This document shows positions 10,713-22,088 of a DNA stretch of 64,000 nucleotides, piece by piece. Under the pieces are notes generated by a model, which did no database searches, was not told where the DNA came from, and saw only the letters and a program-made list of their open reading frames with translations. The translations under genes were made by a program, and so were the position numbers. Position 1 is the stretch's first letter; every line of letters begins with the position of its first letter. Source of the DNA: Acanthosoma haemorrhoidale (Eukaryota > Arthropoda > Insecta > Hemiptera > Acanthosomatidae); NCBI GenBank assembly GCA_930367205.1, contig OV884013.1, positions 122,055,827-122,119,826 on the forward strand. Direction: 5' to 3'.

Positions 10713-11364
10713 ATTTTAATATCTTGTTAATTTGCTTTATGTGTTAGGAATTCGATTCATTAAGTCCTGTATAACATATTATGTTATAGATATTGCATGT
10801 CAGTTTCTTAAATATTTCTCAAATGATGATGATTTGTTTTAACCATTTCGGTTACAAATTCAGGATAAGAAACAATACTCTAAATGACTAAAATATTGCC
10901 AAAAATAACTATTTAATAAAAAATATTAAATAGGGGATTAATATTTCTCGCTTTATTTATTGTAATATATTTGAAATTATTTTTGCGATACTTACTCAAG
11001 TTTATCCTTAACGATGCAGTAAAAGACATAACTAATAATAACCCTCATGCGAGTTGGTAAATCCTAATAACCTTGACAGAATTAATGAGCCTTCCACATT
11101 CATGACGCGGCCGAAAGAGAGATATGTAAACAGGCCTGTTGTAATGCCTACTGACAAGTGGATGGGGCAACTGTCTGGCATACCCCAGTGGCCCACTGCA
11201 GTGCTCAACACTGGTTCAACATGCAATGTATAATTTAGGGAGGCGAAAACCTATTGCAGGCAAAATTGACAATCCGATAGCGTACAAGGAATATTGACAG
11301 TAAAACTGAACTAATTTAAACAATAGGAACAGGATCTCTCAATTATATTATCTCCCAGTGGGTT
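10713..11364. other. No gene recognised
   Basis: AT-rich, with a moderately GC-richer block at 11030-11230. A minus-strand frame of 64 codons there (11032-11226) has coding-like composition, but I cannot assign it to a family. Confidence 0.4.
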
Positions 11365-11367
11365 ATT

Positions 11368-11890
11368 GGTCCAACAGTGATGGTAAAAAATCACCGACAC
11401 CTCCGTTTTAGTAACCATTTTACGAAGAAGTTGAAGCAGATACGCACGAAGTCTTACCACGCATTTATTGACTTCCCCCAATATATCACTGCGTCTCAAG
11501 CCCATGATTTACAACAGTGTACTCAGGCCTGCTCTGCTGTATGGTGCATCGCTTTTTCGTCATCTGACGTATACGACAGCTCGGCGACTCAAACCATTCC
11601 AAAACGGTATACTGATGAAAGTGGTCAGAAATACTTCATTCGAGCAGCGGAGAAAAGTGAGCTTCACGAGGTCTTTGATCTGCCTACTGTGGATGAATTC
11701 ATTCAAAGTAGACATATCAAATTTTTCGACTCCCTACAGTTAACACGATAACCCCCGCTCTGTTCCCCCGTCGGTGGCAGGACGCTGTCGCGGCAGGTAA
11801 GTTTCACAAATTTGTAACCCGAAGGTAACCCCCATCACATTGTCCTGTTTTCCGTTTATATTATTTTAACAGTAAAAAGAATGTTAGGTG
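11368..11890 (+). pseudogene. LINE J2 fragment: RT C-terminal region and 3' UTR
   Basis: Two offset plus-strand frames together give the post-RT region of J2. First comes HLRFSNHFTKKLKQIRTKS, then in another frame LRPALLYGASLFRHLTYTTA, then VDEFIQSRHIKFFDS. The 44.7-kb copy shows the same order in one frame. Frameshifts separate the pieces here. The UTR motif 'cccgaaggtaacccccatcac' follows near 11820. It is 5' truncated and dead. Confidence 0.8.
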
Positions 11891-13382
11891 TTAAGTCTTA
11901 ACTCCTTAAAATGCATAAGTGATGCAGTAGGAGGACCAACCCACAGCTGATTTATATTGCTGTATATAATTATTAATTTATAAAACACAGACACATATAT
12001 ATAATGTAACATTCATGATATTTGAGCATATCATGGCCAGGAACCTTCACATCTGGTGAGCATCTTCCCTTATGCTCCTAGGAGTGGGGATGAGATAAAG
12101 TCAGTCTTAGCATGACCGCCGAGAAGAGCGGACTCTTAGCAAGCTCCCGAACTGGCAGTACCATACAGGAAGAGAGGAGAAGAACCAACAGCAGACAGTA
12201 ATGTTGATTGGATTATACGAAGATCATCGATTGGGTGATATTAATATTGTTTATTATGGATCCATTAAAAGAAATTGAGCTTAAATTACATGTTTTTTGT
12301 AATTAGTAGTAAATATCCTAACTTAAAAGGAATTGAATATTTTTTATGTTATTAATGCCAGCACTCTATATAATTATAATTATTTGTTATAACCATTTTA
12401 TTTGAATATATTTCACAATTCCTCGTTTCTCAATTTATTAATAACTACAACATTAGCCTTGAGATCGGGCGATTCAATCGGGATAATTTCCTATGTCAAA
12501 GACATTAAACAATTTGAATTAAAGATCTCATGACGGACCTGCCAAATTAGTTAGGGTAAATTGATCAAATAAAGTAGAAAAAGAAATGGTAAAAAATGAG
12601 GTAGGTTTCAATATATGTATATGTATAAGTATACTACAAAATTAATATCATTGCACCTGAGCTTGGCATATATCCACTTCATAGAAGTATTTTTTTAATT
12701 CAATTCATTATTTTCTCCCTACCAATTATTTCATTACTCTCGACCAGTCTTACAGTCTACTAAATACAGATGGAATCTACACCATAGACGGAATTACAGA
12801 TATATCCATCCTATAATAGACGTATACTTAATTAGGCTGAAGGTTTCTTCGTCTTGCTGATTGTGGGTTATACCTGGGAGAGAGGCAGACGACAAGCCTA
12901 AGAATGCATACCGATGACACTTCTAGAAAAAGTAAGGAACGTTTGTGCTAACTCAAATGAATCGTTGGTATAATGTGAGGAGCACCTCTGGTAGTGTTGA
13001 CTTCTCATACTAAAGCATAACCCAGACCTACAAAAAAAACATTATTTTTGGTACCTAGGATTTAAGAAATGATTTTTGCTATTTATGAGGCGTTGAATAT
13101 AAATATGTAATCAGTTTTTCTCTATATGCTCTACTTTTTTAGATCAGATTTTTTTTAACGTGCAGTTCTAACAACATTTTGTGCAGTTCTAAATCGCATA
13201 CACAAGGATTGGTTCCTGTATTCTTCTTCTTCCTTCTTCTCTCAAGAAGACAATCTTGTATTTTGTCACCAAATTAGATGACGCCTGGAAAAAATTGGTC
13301 TTCATGACAATTTCGCATATGATTGGTTATATGCGAAGTTCGATGGCATAAACGCTTTAGTCTATTATGTTTTAGTTATAGT
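11891..13382. other. No gene recognised
   Basis: AT-rich with a GC-richer patch at 12030-12190. I see no coding domain, terminal repeat or LINE tail. Confidence 0.5.
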
Positions 13383-13684
13383 TTTAGTATGTAAGTTTCC
13401 CAAATTTGTAAACCAAAGGTGAGCCCCATCACCTAGTCCCGTCTATTTGAATTTGTAATTTTAACTATAAAAAGAAAATCTATTTTTTTAATTCTACCCT
13501 TCACCCTCGGTAGACTCTCACTACCTTCCCGAATCCACCCGCCTCCTTCAGGCATTCCACACCCTATATCCTTCTCATACACCCTTCAAATGGGGGACTC
13601 CCCTTAGTGAAAGGCACTCATTAGCCCAAAATAATTTTCCTTTATTTTTCCCACATCCTATTTTATAGGTTTGAGAGCTAAGGG

Positions 13685-13722
<38 letters not shown>

Positions 13723-13858
13723 CTACCCTTCTTCAAATGCATGTTATGCTATGCAGGAAAAGGAGTCATAAATATGGTAATTTGTTCATGCTATTGAGTT
13801 CGGTTGTTTGTAAAACATTTTAAATAACGGGGTTTTGAAAAAAAAAAAAAAAAAAAAA
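13383..13858 (+). repeat. LINE J2 3' UTR interrupted by a J3 insertion
   Basis: The J2 UTR (aatttgtaaaccaaaggtgag, 13400 onward) is broken at 13501 and resumes at 13721 with 'cttcaaatgcatgttatgc', ending 'ggggttttg' plus a poly(A) run at about 13838-13858. The intervening 13502-13720 is a separate element (next entry). Confidence 0.8.
13502..13720 (+). mobile_element. LINE J3 3' end inserted into J2, with 10-bp target duplication
   Basis: A 5'-truncated retrotransposed tail ends 'tttgagagctaaggg' followed by a 36-A run (13685-13720). It is flanked by the direct repeat TTCTACCCTT at 13492-13501 and 13721-13730, a perfect target-site duplication. The long uniform A tail argues for recent insertion. 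Related tails occur at 20.8 kb (minus) and 40.0 kb (plus). Confidence 0.85.
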
Positions 13859-14537
13859 TTCCCTATCAAGTTTATTTCGCCGTAAAACCTTCAAGTCATC
13901 AACGCCATTGTTCGTGTATTGGAACTCGTTTGAGCAGCCCTCCAAAGCGGGGCTTCGGAGAGTTTAAGTTCGAGAGCAGAACCCAGGTTCCACGAAAAGG
14001 ACTCGATGTATAATCAGCTTATTTAAATACCCGACGTTTAAACTTTCACAAGCACAGTAGGAATCTTCCTGGTACCTTACAAGTCAGCGAGGTCCCAGAA
14101 TGCCCATCGAGATTTTTTTATATATATTTTGTTTTTTAATTTCCCTATTGTTTGCCAGAACATTTTCTGATTGAGAGGTTCATATAAAAAATATATTTTT
14201 TATATTTATTTAATAGGAGAAGCTCAAATATCAAAAGCGATTAAAAATATTAATAAGATTCAATTACCAACAAACACCCACATCCAATTCGTCATTTATG
14301 TTAACATATCCTATTGAATTAAATTCCATTAGAAGTACAATTTCTATCTTTTGGGCATTTCATTATAATACTTGAAAAAACATTTATTATCGAGGCCAAA
14401 AAGAGAACCAACGATCAAAAACAGAACATCAGTTTTTAAATACTTTTTTGAAGTCATTTACGTCTATCACCAACTTCTAATAGATACATTCTCTAAACAA
14501 AAACATTCGTGTGTCTAAAGCCATAATCTTCCTAACC
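13859..14537. other. No gene recognised
   Basis: A moderately GC-richer patch at 13900-14110 passes into A/T-rich sequence. No domain or repeat end identified. Confidence 0.45.
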
Positions 14538-14799
14538 TATATATCTGTACCTCGGAGGGATACAACACTATGTCCATTTTCATAACTTTACAGGAGAGGA
14601 GTTTTAAACTTTTTTTCAACAAAAAGTGTTATTAAGTGTTAAGCTATTTATTGAGATGTTGAAACAATATTTTACCAGAACATTCACATATTTACATCAT
14701 GCAGTTGTTATAAAATGAAAAAAAACCTTTTTTACGTAATAAAGTCAATATGGGAAAAAATGGACATAGTGTTGTATCCTTCCGAGGTACAGATATATA
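14538..14799. mobile_element. MITE with about 40-bp terminal inverted repeats, copy 1
   Basis: The left end 'tatatatctgtacctcggag' and the right end 'ctccgaggtacagatatata'-like sequence are inverted copies that extend inward through 'gatacaacactatgtccat'. The right repeat has one mismatch (ccttccgagg). The whole 262-bp element recurs at 46992-47260. TA-rich ends fit TA target preference of the Tc1/mariner superfamily. It has no coding capacity. It directly abuts LINE J1 RT sequence on its right. Confidence 0.85.
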
Positions 14800-16150
14800 A
14801 TTGCATTATCCAAACGACGCACTTTCCTCTCCTCTGGAAACATTCCATTATTGTCTTATTCGCTAAACCCGGTAAACCACCCAATGACGCCTCATCTTAC
14901 CGTCCAATTAGCCTACTCCCTATCCTTTCAAAAATAAATGAAAAACTCCTATTAAAACGAGTACTTCCAATTGTTCAATCCAAAAACCTTTTTCCTACAC
15001 ACCAGTTTGGTTTCCGTCCACGACATTCCACTGCTCAACAAGGCCTTCGCGTTGTAGATCACATCTCCTCAGCCCTTGAAACCAAACAGTATTGCACTGG
15101 TGCCTTTCTGGGCATAGCTCAAGATTTTGACAGGGTTTGGCACGCAGGTTTCCTTTACAAGCTCAAAGCCTATTTATCACAGCCCCTTATCCTAATCCTA
15201 CAGTCCTACCTTTCAAACCGCTTCTTCCAAGTCCGCTGTGGTTTAGAATATTGTAACTACTATCCCATAAAAGCAGGAGTTCCACAGGGCAGCGTCCCAT
15301 CCGCTATAACCTATACACCGCTGTTGTCCCCTCTACTCCAAAAACCTTCTTGGCCACATTTGCAGATGACACTGCAGTCTTGTCATCCCATGTAGACCCA
15401 GATATAGCATCCCAAAACCTTCCAAAACACCTTGATGAGATCGAGTATTGGTGCAACCAATGGCGAATCAAGGTCAATGAAGCAAAATGTTCCCACATAA
15501 CCTTTACCCTCTGTCACAAGTCCTGTCCACTAGTGTTTTAAAATTCCATTCCTCTCCCTGTGTCTGAGACTGTACGGTATCTAGGCTTCCATCTCGACAA
15601 ACGAATGACCTGGAGCCCACATGCGAGGTTAAAAAGACAAGAACTAAAGCTTTCGACAACTGTACAGACTACTTCAAAGTACATCCCATCTCTCAATTAC
15701 TAATCTAAAAAGTTATACTCTCAACATACGTAATGGGGGTCAGCAACAAAACCCTTCATAACGACCTTAATATACCCTACATTCTTGAACTCATCCCTTC
15801 CAGGTTCATGAAATTCCATAGTAACCTATCCAACAACCCTAATCCATTAGGACAGTCATTACACTGCATCACTCATCCCTATAATGCTCCTCGGAGTGGC
15901 CTCGTGGCCTGCGTAAGAGTGGGATTCCTGGCAATGGCCAGTTTTTCCAATCATGTCCTGAGCGTCTGTGGCTCTCGCGCTCTTGTTCAGCCTCCACGAG
16001 CTCGTACCTTGTGGCGCGGCTGGTGGGGGAGCGTGGGGGTTTCCGCTTCCCCTTCCGCATATGAAGGAGGTGACTACCATGTGTATTCCATACCATGAGG
16101 AGGTCTCAAGGCAGTTAATAAATTCTGTATGAATAAGCTTTTCTGAAATA
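14800..16150 (+). pseudogene. LINE J1: Jockey-like reverse transcriptase pseudogene and 3' UTR
   Basis: This is the most complete J1 copy. The first frame (to 15395) carries RT blocks in order: PGKPPNDASSYRPISLLPIL, then HQFGFRPRHSTAQQG, then AQDFDRVW (catalytic Asp block), then IKAGVPQGSV. A frameshift near 15300 moves the FADDTAVLSS catalytic pair into another frame (15350-15541), where ANEAKCSH-like sequence (VNEAKCSH) continues. Stops follow; a deletion near 15730 joins to the C-terminal piece KTLHNDLNIPYILELIPS. The shared J1 UTR runs to about 16150. The 5' part of ORF2 with the endonuclease and all of ORF1 are missing. An open frame starting inside the adjoining MITE (14715) fuses by chance with the RT. 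Confidence 0.85.
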
Positions 16151-17052
16151 AAAAAAAGAAGCTTGGAGAAACTCTCAAACCATATTTAAAAAATTTGTTT
16201 TTTTTATATAGTGTAAATTTTAAAAATGAAATTCATGCCTGAGATTTGAAAAGGGAGTTCGAAAATGTTAGTTGGGCTCCTGGGTAAGAAGTTTCTTAAT
16301 TAAAACAAAAATTCGTCTTCCGCTTCTACCCTCCCCGATAAATTAGAGATAATTACGTTCGTAAAAAAATTGAAATACCAATCACGAAATTATCGTAATT
16401 ATTACATCAGTGTTTAGATTAGCAAATTCGGTTTTGGCGCCAACTGTTAGGCAAGGCGGAACGTCCCTTCTACGCCTACCGAAGCCTTGAACACGAAACC
16501 AAACAAGTGGTCTCAAAATTGTCGTCCAAGTCTTTTTTTTTTCTGATGAAATTTAAGAAAATAATTTGTCATGTACCTGTGCAAGGACATAGCTTGAAAA
16601 AAAAACAACTAAATATACTAATAGATCCAAGATCAGTGTCTTTTTTTGGGCGGATTTTGTTTTTAAATAATTTTTATAAACCAATTATGGTTACATGATT
16701 AAATTCATTTTAATTTTAATAGGCACGTTTACATGAAATAAAAATACCAATGAAATGGGTGTGAGTCAAGACCTCAAAGGATTACGTTCTCATATTTCAA
16801 TGATTTTGACAAAAACAACTTATTTATAGATTGATATGGACAAAAATATTTAAGTCTACGTTATTTTCCAACCATAACCAACCCTAAATCTGGTTTTGAA
16901 AACCATTATTTTCCAATTATAATTTTTTTTTTTGCATCACTGTATTCAATACATCCACGACTATCGATAAATAATTGTTTTAAATAACTTCTAAGCAGAC
17001 TCTAGAACAGAGAACAAGAATCTGTGACATATAACACAATTAAGAATATAAT
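16151..17052. other. AT-rich DNA, no gene recognised
   Basis: No LINE tail or terminal repeat seen. A GC-richer island at 16435-16500 is too short to interpret. Confidence 0.5.
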
Positions 17053-17912
17053 ATTAGGAGGACCGGAAAGTAATGTCGTTTTTTTTTACATTCAATTCAA
17101 ACAGATAAATTTTTAACAAGTTTTCGTTTTTTATCAATGATGTAATCACCCTCGTTATCAGCAACCTTTTGCCATCTAGTGTGCAAAATCTCAATGGTGT
17201 TGTAAAATATCTGGAGATGGCATTTTGGACATCATCCAAATTTTTTAATTTTTGGCCACTTACAAAATGTGTTCGAAATAAATGGAAATCCGATATCGGG
17301 TGAGTATGGTGGTTGAGGCAATACCTCCCAATTCATTAATTTTTTTCAGGGATGGAAAATTTCTTATGGAAGAAATAGGCGCAGTGGGGTCTTGCATTAT
17401 CGTGTTGCAGAATAACGCCTTTTTTTATTGACATTCGCTGGGAAATTTTCAATTAAAGATTGATTTACTCGATCCAATTGTTCACTGTAAAGATCTGCAT
17501 TCACAGTTTTTCCAGGTATCAGCGATGAAGGACCCCGCGAATACTCCACCAAACACACAAAAGCGCCTTTTTGGAGTGTAAACCTGGCTTAGCTTATCAT
17601 AGGCTTTTTTGATTATCATAGAGGACCCATTTTTCATCTCCAGCCTCACCTGATATCGCGCCATCGGATTTCCATTTATCCCGATCGCTAAAAATTTTAA
17701 AATTCGGATGATGTCCAAAATTCCACCTTCAGATAATTTGCTCAAAAACCATTTGATTTTTATCGATTCGGCATTGAAAATTGTCACACTATATGGCAAA
17801 AGGTTGCTCATAACGAGGGTTATTATATCATTGATTAAAAACAAAAACTTGTTAAAAATTTAATTTTTGACTTTAATGTAAAAAAAAAAAAAAAAACGAC
17901 ATTACTTTCCTA
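17053..17912. mobile_element. Palindromic mariner: two 3' halves facing outward
   Basis: The ends are inverted ('aaagtaatgtcgttttttttt' type) and inversion continues for about 120 bases. Minus-strand half (from about 17640 down): GDEKWVLYDN, LHSKKALLCVWW, ILQHDNARPH, WEVLPQPPYSPDI, then DDVQNAI and KNDITFRSS at the end, spread over several frames. These are the mariner DD34D landmarks. Plus-strand half (17641 up): DIAPSD-like, DDVQNS, NEGYYIID, KNDITF. So two partial transposase genes share a junction near 17640. Each has lost the N-terminal DNA-binding domain and is full of frameshifts. Confidence 0.75.
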
Positions 17913-18623
17913 TTATAATAGAATAGAAAAAAAATTCCGGGACTAAATCCCCTATAAATAACATCAGATGACATTTACGCAACTGACTATAACAATGTGA
18001 AATAAACTGTAAACCTCTATAGGAATGATAATAATAATTATGAAATACAAATAAAAATTGTTTAACTGCTTTTAATAAATAAAGTCCATAGAATCCACCA
18101 ATAAGAAACCAAAAAAAAAAGAAAGATAAACAACAACAATGTGAAGAACTCTGCACAGTAGGACATTAGATAAAAACCAATAAAGCTGACACAAGAGAGA
18201 TACAAACTGCCAGCCAACATTTATCTATATACAGTGAATAATCAAATAAAAATAATTAATACAGCAAAAGTTAGTAAAAATAAAATAACGAATGAGTGAA
18301 TCTAACGAGCATGTTGAGAAAAGGTGGTGGCATAGCGCTTTGAAGATTCTTAAGATTGAAGTATGACTGATATCAGCTAGAGAACTCCAGAGAGGAATAG
18401 TGCGAGCAGGGAAGGACCGAGCGTATCCTGCAGTTTTGTGGGGAGGGACCGGGACGGAAACGAGATTGGAAAGGGTCCAGAAGTTGGGACTGTTGGAGGA
18501 AATCAGAGATATGGGATTGGGAGTCTTTAAAGAGGTCTGGAGAGGTCAGATTAAGGATTTTGTTGCGTCTTCAAAAAACGATCTAGTGAAAGTTTTAATG
18601 ACGTTCCCTTTTTAATAACTAAG
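17913..18623 (+). other. Mostly non-coding; unidentified coding-like frame at 18400-18615
   Basis: Up to 18300 the DNA is A/T-rich. From about 18300 to 18615 it is GC-richer, and one frame reads VRAGKDRAYPAVLWGGTG...LGLLEEIRDMGLGVFKEVW...IKDFVAS. The composition is protein-like, with no stop from about 18375. I do not recognise the family. The C-terminal region of a retroelement is one possibility. Confidence 0.35.
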
Positions 18624-18625
18624 TA

Positions 18626-19664
18626 CAGTAGAATCCCGATAATTCGTATTGTCAAGGGACTGACAGTTTGGTACGAATTATCGGGAATTCCAATTATCCG
18701 GAGTAAAAAATTAAAAAACGTATTAATGCAAACATGTATGTATTAAGAAGTATGCACAATGTAGTAAGGATAAAAACTATGCAATGAACACTGCTTAATA
18801 CTAAACTAAACAATAAACAATATGTAATAAAAAATATTTCCTTCCACTCAGAACAAACGTTATCTGACACACTTCCACTTTCCCCACTAAGCTTCTTAAA
18901 TTTAATGTTTTGACTTTTTTTGAATCTATCGAACCATCCATCACTTGCACGAAAGTCTTCAATTCGCATTTGTTTTGCAAAAACTCGCGCTTTTTCCCTT
19001 AAAATATTTCCCCTAACAGGTACATTTGAATTCCTTGCTTGCGCGAACCACTTTTTTAAGTTCTCTTCAAGTTGTGGGTAATAACCAGTCTTGAAGCGTT
19101 TTACTTTTCTGCTTGATGTCTGGGAAGTGATTTTGTCCTTGTTCTTCAGGATTGATGTGATCGTTAAAACGCTTGGATACGTCAATTTGCTTAAAGCCAC
19201 TGGCCAAGGCGTTTATGATTTGTTGTTTCTCTTTAATAGAGAGGCTAACTTTTTTCGAAGGCATGGTAACGTGTCACAACGATAACGAAAACGAGACTGA
19301 ACTGTAGAAACGAATGAAAAGCTTAGTACAATTCCTAAAACTTTCCCTCTCTCCTCTCCTTATTTCCTTTCAGTAAAAAGAACGAATTACGTATGGGATT
19401 TCATAGAAAACATTTATCTCGCACTCATTCTGCTCTCTGATCTCTCACTGTCCTCTTTCCCTTTCTTGAAACAGTACGAATTAACGAGGTTTTTAAGCTG
19501 GAAATACGTATTATAAAACGTTTTAAGTTACCTCGAACATAAAAATAATACGAATTACCGAGGGGACTGAAATGCATTGTTTTTATACCACTTACCGAGA
19601 TTTTCTCTGGGACCACCAAATTTGTACGAATTAACCGGAAATGCGAATAATCGGGATTCCGCTG
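18626..19664 (-). mobile_element. Pogo/Tigger-like non-autonomous transposon
   Basis: The left end is CAGTAGAATCCCGATAATTCG (18626). The right end read on the minus strand is CAGCGGAATCCCGATTATTCG (19664 down). Both are flanked by TA (18624-18625 and 19665-19666). The CAG start, TA duplication and CENP-B-like coding remnant match the pogo superfamily. At 1039 bp it is far shorter than an autonomous member because the DDE domain is missing. Confidence 0.85.
18800..19264 (-). pseudogene. Transposase N-terminus (psq/CENP-B helix-turn-helix), frameshifted
   Basis: The minus strand starts at ATG 19262-19264: MPSKKVSLSIKEKQQIINAL, LASGFKQIDVSKRFN, the first helix-turn-helix of a pogo/CENP-B type transposase. 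A frameshift near 19160 then moves coding to another frame: SILKNKDKI, YPQLEENLKKWFAQAR, ILREKARVFAKQM, ASDGWFDRFKKS, the second (CENP-B) DNA-binding domain. After VCSEWKE, near 18840, similarity stops. The catalytic DDE part has been deleted. Confidence 0.8.
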
Positions 19665-19814
19665 TAATTGATTAACGTATTATTTATGATGGGGTTATTT
19701 TTATTTTTAGCAACATTGGGACATACTGTGCAAAAATATCATGGCTTTAAAAAAAAATATATTTTCGGTTTTGGTTTTGAAAAGCCAACAAAACCCTAAA
19801 AGTCTTCAAGGGAA

Positions 19815-19880
19815 AAGCCGGGAATCGAACCCGGGTATGTTTGATTAGTAATAACTACCAGGCCACGTAGGGTGATAACT
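19815..19880 (-). repeat. tRNA-derived fragment (A and B box only)
   Basis: On the minus strand 'tggcctggtagt' resembles an A box and 'gggttcgattccc' is a perfect B box in a CCGGG...CCCGG T-stem. The acceptor stem does not pair, so it is not a working tRNA. A decayed tRNA or tRNA-derived SINE head is likely. Confidence 0.4.
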
Positions 19881-19979
19881 ATTTGCTACGCAGGTATTAA
19901 AGTTAATATGCAATAAAGTATTAGTATTATTATTAATATTTGTATTGAGAAAAGTATATGGGATAATTGGAATCAGCTA

Positions 19980-20345
19980 GGGTTGCCCCCAATATCGGGG
20001 CAATTTTCTCCAATATGACTCGGCTATTAGATCGCCGACCTCGACTAAGGCAAACAAACCGGATTATATCTAACACTGTTTGTGTGCGCGGAGACGGATG
20101 AGAGTTCCTGGCTGGAGGGTCTGATGGATTGCCGCTACACGGTCCCCCGACGAGCGATCAGTCCTCAGTCGTCGTCCCAGGACAAGTCTCCAAGTACCCT
20201 GTTTGTCTACTAGCCGCTTCCTGTCTTCCTGTCTCCTCTCCTTCGGTGAAATTGTTTTTAGCTTTCGCCTAAGTGTATCTAGTGTCGTGTTATCGAGAAT
20301 TTGACCCGAAAGAGATTATAAGATGTCTAAGGAACACGTCCAAAT
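19980..20345. other. GC-richer block of unknown nature
   Basis: Sequence from about 19980 to 20345 is GC-richer and CpG-containing, unlike its flanks. No sustained frame or known repeat end. It could be part of an LTR, a 5' UTR or a first exon. Confidence 0.3.
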
Positions 20346-20604
20346 ATAGAAACCCCCTAATATTCATCATCATGACAGAACAGAAACCTCAAAGCTGATA
20401 TTTTTATAAAAATTAATAAGAACAGAATGCAACAAATAGAACTCCAGAAGAATACATAATACAAAGCTCATTTTCAATTGACGTTAAGAAAAGAATAAGA
20501 ATTTTCATAAGACGTTAATAATAAGAAGAATGGATGTAAATTACTCTGGTGGCAAACTTGTCCTTAAATACACTGCTTCACAAAAACGTGGCGCACTTAA
20601 TTTG

Positions 20605-20790
20605 TTTTTTTTCAAAACCCCTTTATTAATAACATTAACAATTTACAATTACAATTTCGACTTACAATGTTCTCCACGTACTGCATTCGCAGATGCATTC
20701 GAAGGAGGGTAGGATTACAATTACGATTCTATTTGATGTTAAAATTAGCAATGCAATGTGTACAGGACTAGGTGATGGGGTTCACCATCG
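20605..20790 (-). repeat. LINE J2 3' UTR fragment
   Basis: Minus strand: 'ggtgaaccccatcacc' near 20775, 'cttcgaatgcatctgcgaat' near 20690, then 'aataaaggggttttgaaaa' at the end (20605-20625). This matches the J2 tail at 13.4, 45.2 and 58.1 kb. Only UTR is present. Confidence 0.75.
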
Positions 20791-20802
20791 GTTTCTTAAT
20801 TA

Positions 20803-21190
20803 TTTTTTTTTTTTCCCTTAGCTCTCAAATTTTTAAGATTATGGATAAGGGAAAAATAAAGGAACTTATTTTGGGTGAGCGGATCCTTTTACCAGGAGTA
20901 CCTGTTTGAAGGTGGAGTGAGGGAACTAAGGAGTGTGGGAAGCCTCGGTAGAGGTGGAAATGTTGCGGTGCAGTGGTGAAAGTCCACTGAAGGCTGAGCC
21001 TAGAGTCTCTCTAGGCATGTAGTGGAAGCTCATTCAGTTGGAAAGCAGTGATGGGTGCCCGTCAGAGGCTTGTTATTGGTTGGCCAAGGGCTGTAATGTC
21101 CACCATTTGGTCTGCTTTCCCAGATCTGCCATCTTGCCGGTAGTGGTGGGGGTGTCAGGTCTTGGAATAGGGGGTTTTGGCAATGGCTTA
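20803..21190 (-). pseudogene. LINE J3 3' end with poly(A)
   Basis: Minus strand: a GC-richer piece that may be coding (HPHHYRQDGRSGKADQ-like codons), then 'tttgagagctaaggg' and a poly(A) run (T run at 20803-20815 on the plus strand). It sits immediately beside the J2 tail at 20790, so one probably inserted at or truncated on the other. It extends the J3 tail upstream compared with the 13.5-kb copy. Confidence 0.6.
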
Positions 21191-21384
21191 AACCAATTAA
21201 AATAATTGCAACATTAAACATTAAATCATTAAACGTTTTCAGTGAGAACTGGCTATAAAGATAAAGTCAAACCCCAATAAATACTAAAAAAAAAATTATA
21301 CAGAAATTTATATTTTGATTTCTTCTGTAAGTGATCTCTATAAAAATATAGTAAAGTTTTTTTAATTTTAATTAAAAAAATGGT

Positions 21385-21715
21385 TGTGGCAGTCGAGCAA
21401 GATGGCCGTGTTATTGTTTTTGTGGAACACGGTGGAATCCAAACAGAACAATTACACGTTTTCGTGAGAAAGCTTTGTGCAATCTCAGACACGGACCAGG
21501 TCGGCCGCGAGTGACAGAGCGAGTAGATGACCGGTGTACTGTACCAGACACGCTTCGGGATCGGTTTGCAACTGCTCCACTTCTTCGTACAGCTCGAGGA
21601 GTATCAGTATGTGTAGAAACTGTTAGAAGAAGACTTGCTGAAGTTAATTTAAACCCTCAGTGAAGACAACATCGTAGAGCTAGTTAAGACTTTGCTCGGG
21701 AACACCTTGAGGGAT
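21385..21715 (+). pseudogene. Tc1-like transposase fragment (DNA-binding region)
   Basis: The frame reads GPGRPRVTERVDDRC...TLRDRF followed by GVSVCVETVRRRLAEVNL, the GRPR hook and second helix-turn-helix typical of Tc1 family transposases. A stop follows at 21661. No catalytic DDE part and no terminal repeats are seen, so this is a small relic. Confidence 0.7.
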
Positions 21716-21933
21716 ATATTTCTTGAATTTGATCATTGTAGAACCTATTAAGGAAACCAATAGCGTGTAGGATACAATTGTAAAACAAAATTGTACTTTT
21801 ATCTTATATAAAAGTTACAAACACCTGTTTGTTTGGTTTTTGGGAGGGGGATTCTGTGACTCGTATTGTTTTATTTGGGTGGTAAATACTTGGCATTCAG
21901 TGGAGCGCATTTAATTTAAAGCCTTCAAATACT

Positions 21934-22088
21934 CTTAAGCTAAATTATTATTATAAAAAATATGGATAATATTTTCAAAGTCAATTATTCCCAATGAGTT
22001 GTTGGTTTTGTCTTTTAATTACACACACATTCTCATTGAGAAGGTAGCCCAGAAAAAAAAGAAAAATTTCCAGAAACAAAGAAGCTTT
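21934..22088. repeat. Left arm of an inverted-repeat element split by the BEL insertion
   Basis: From 'ttaagctaaattatt' through 'tatggataatatttt', 'ttgtcttttaattacacaca' and 'gagaaggtagc', this segment is the reverse complement of 30296-30442, with scattered differences. The two arms are about 8.2 kb apart today but about 0.7 kb apart once the BEL element is discounted. The left end TTAAGCTAAAT is mirrored by ATTTAGCTTA. Confidence 0.8.

Noticed and set aside
19815..19880. tRNA gene
   Set aside because: B box and T-stem are good, but the acceptor stem does not pair and the anticodon arm is not convincing.
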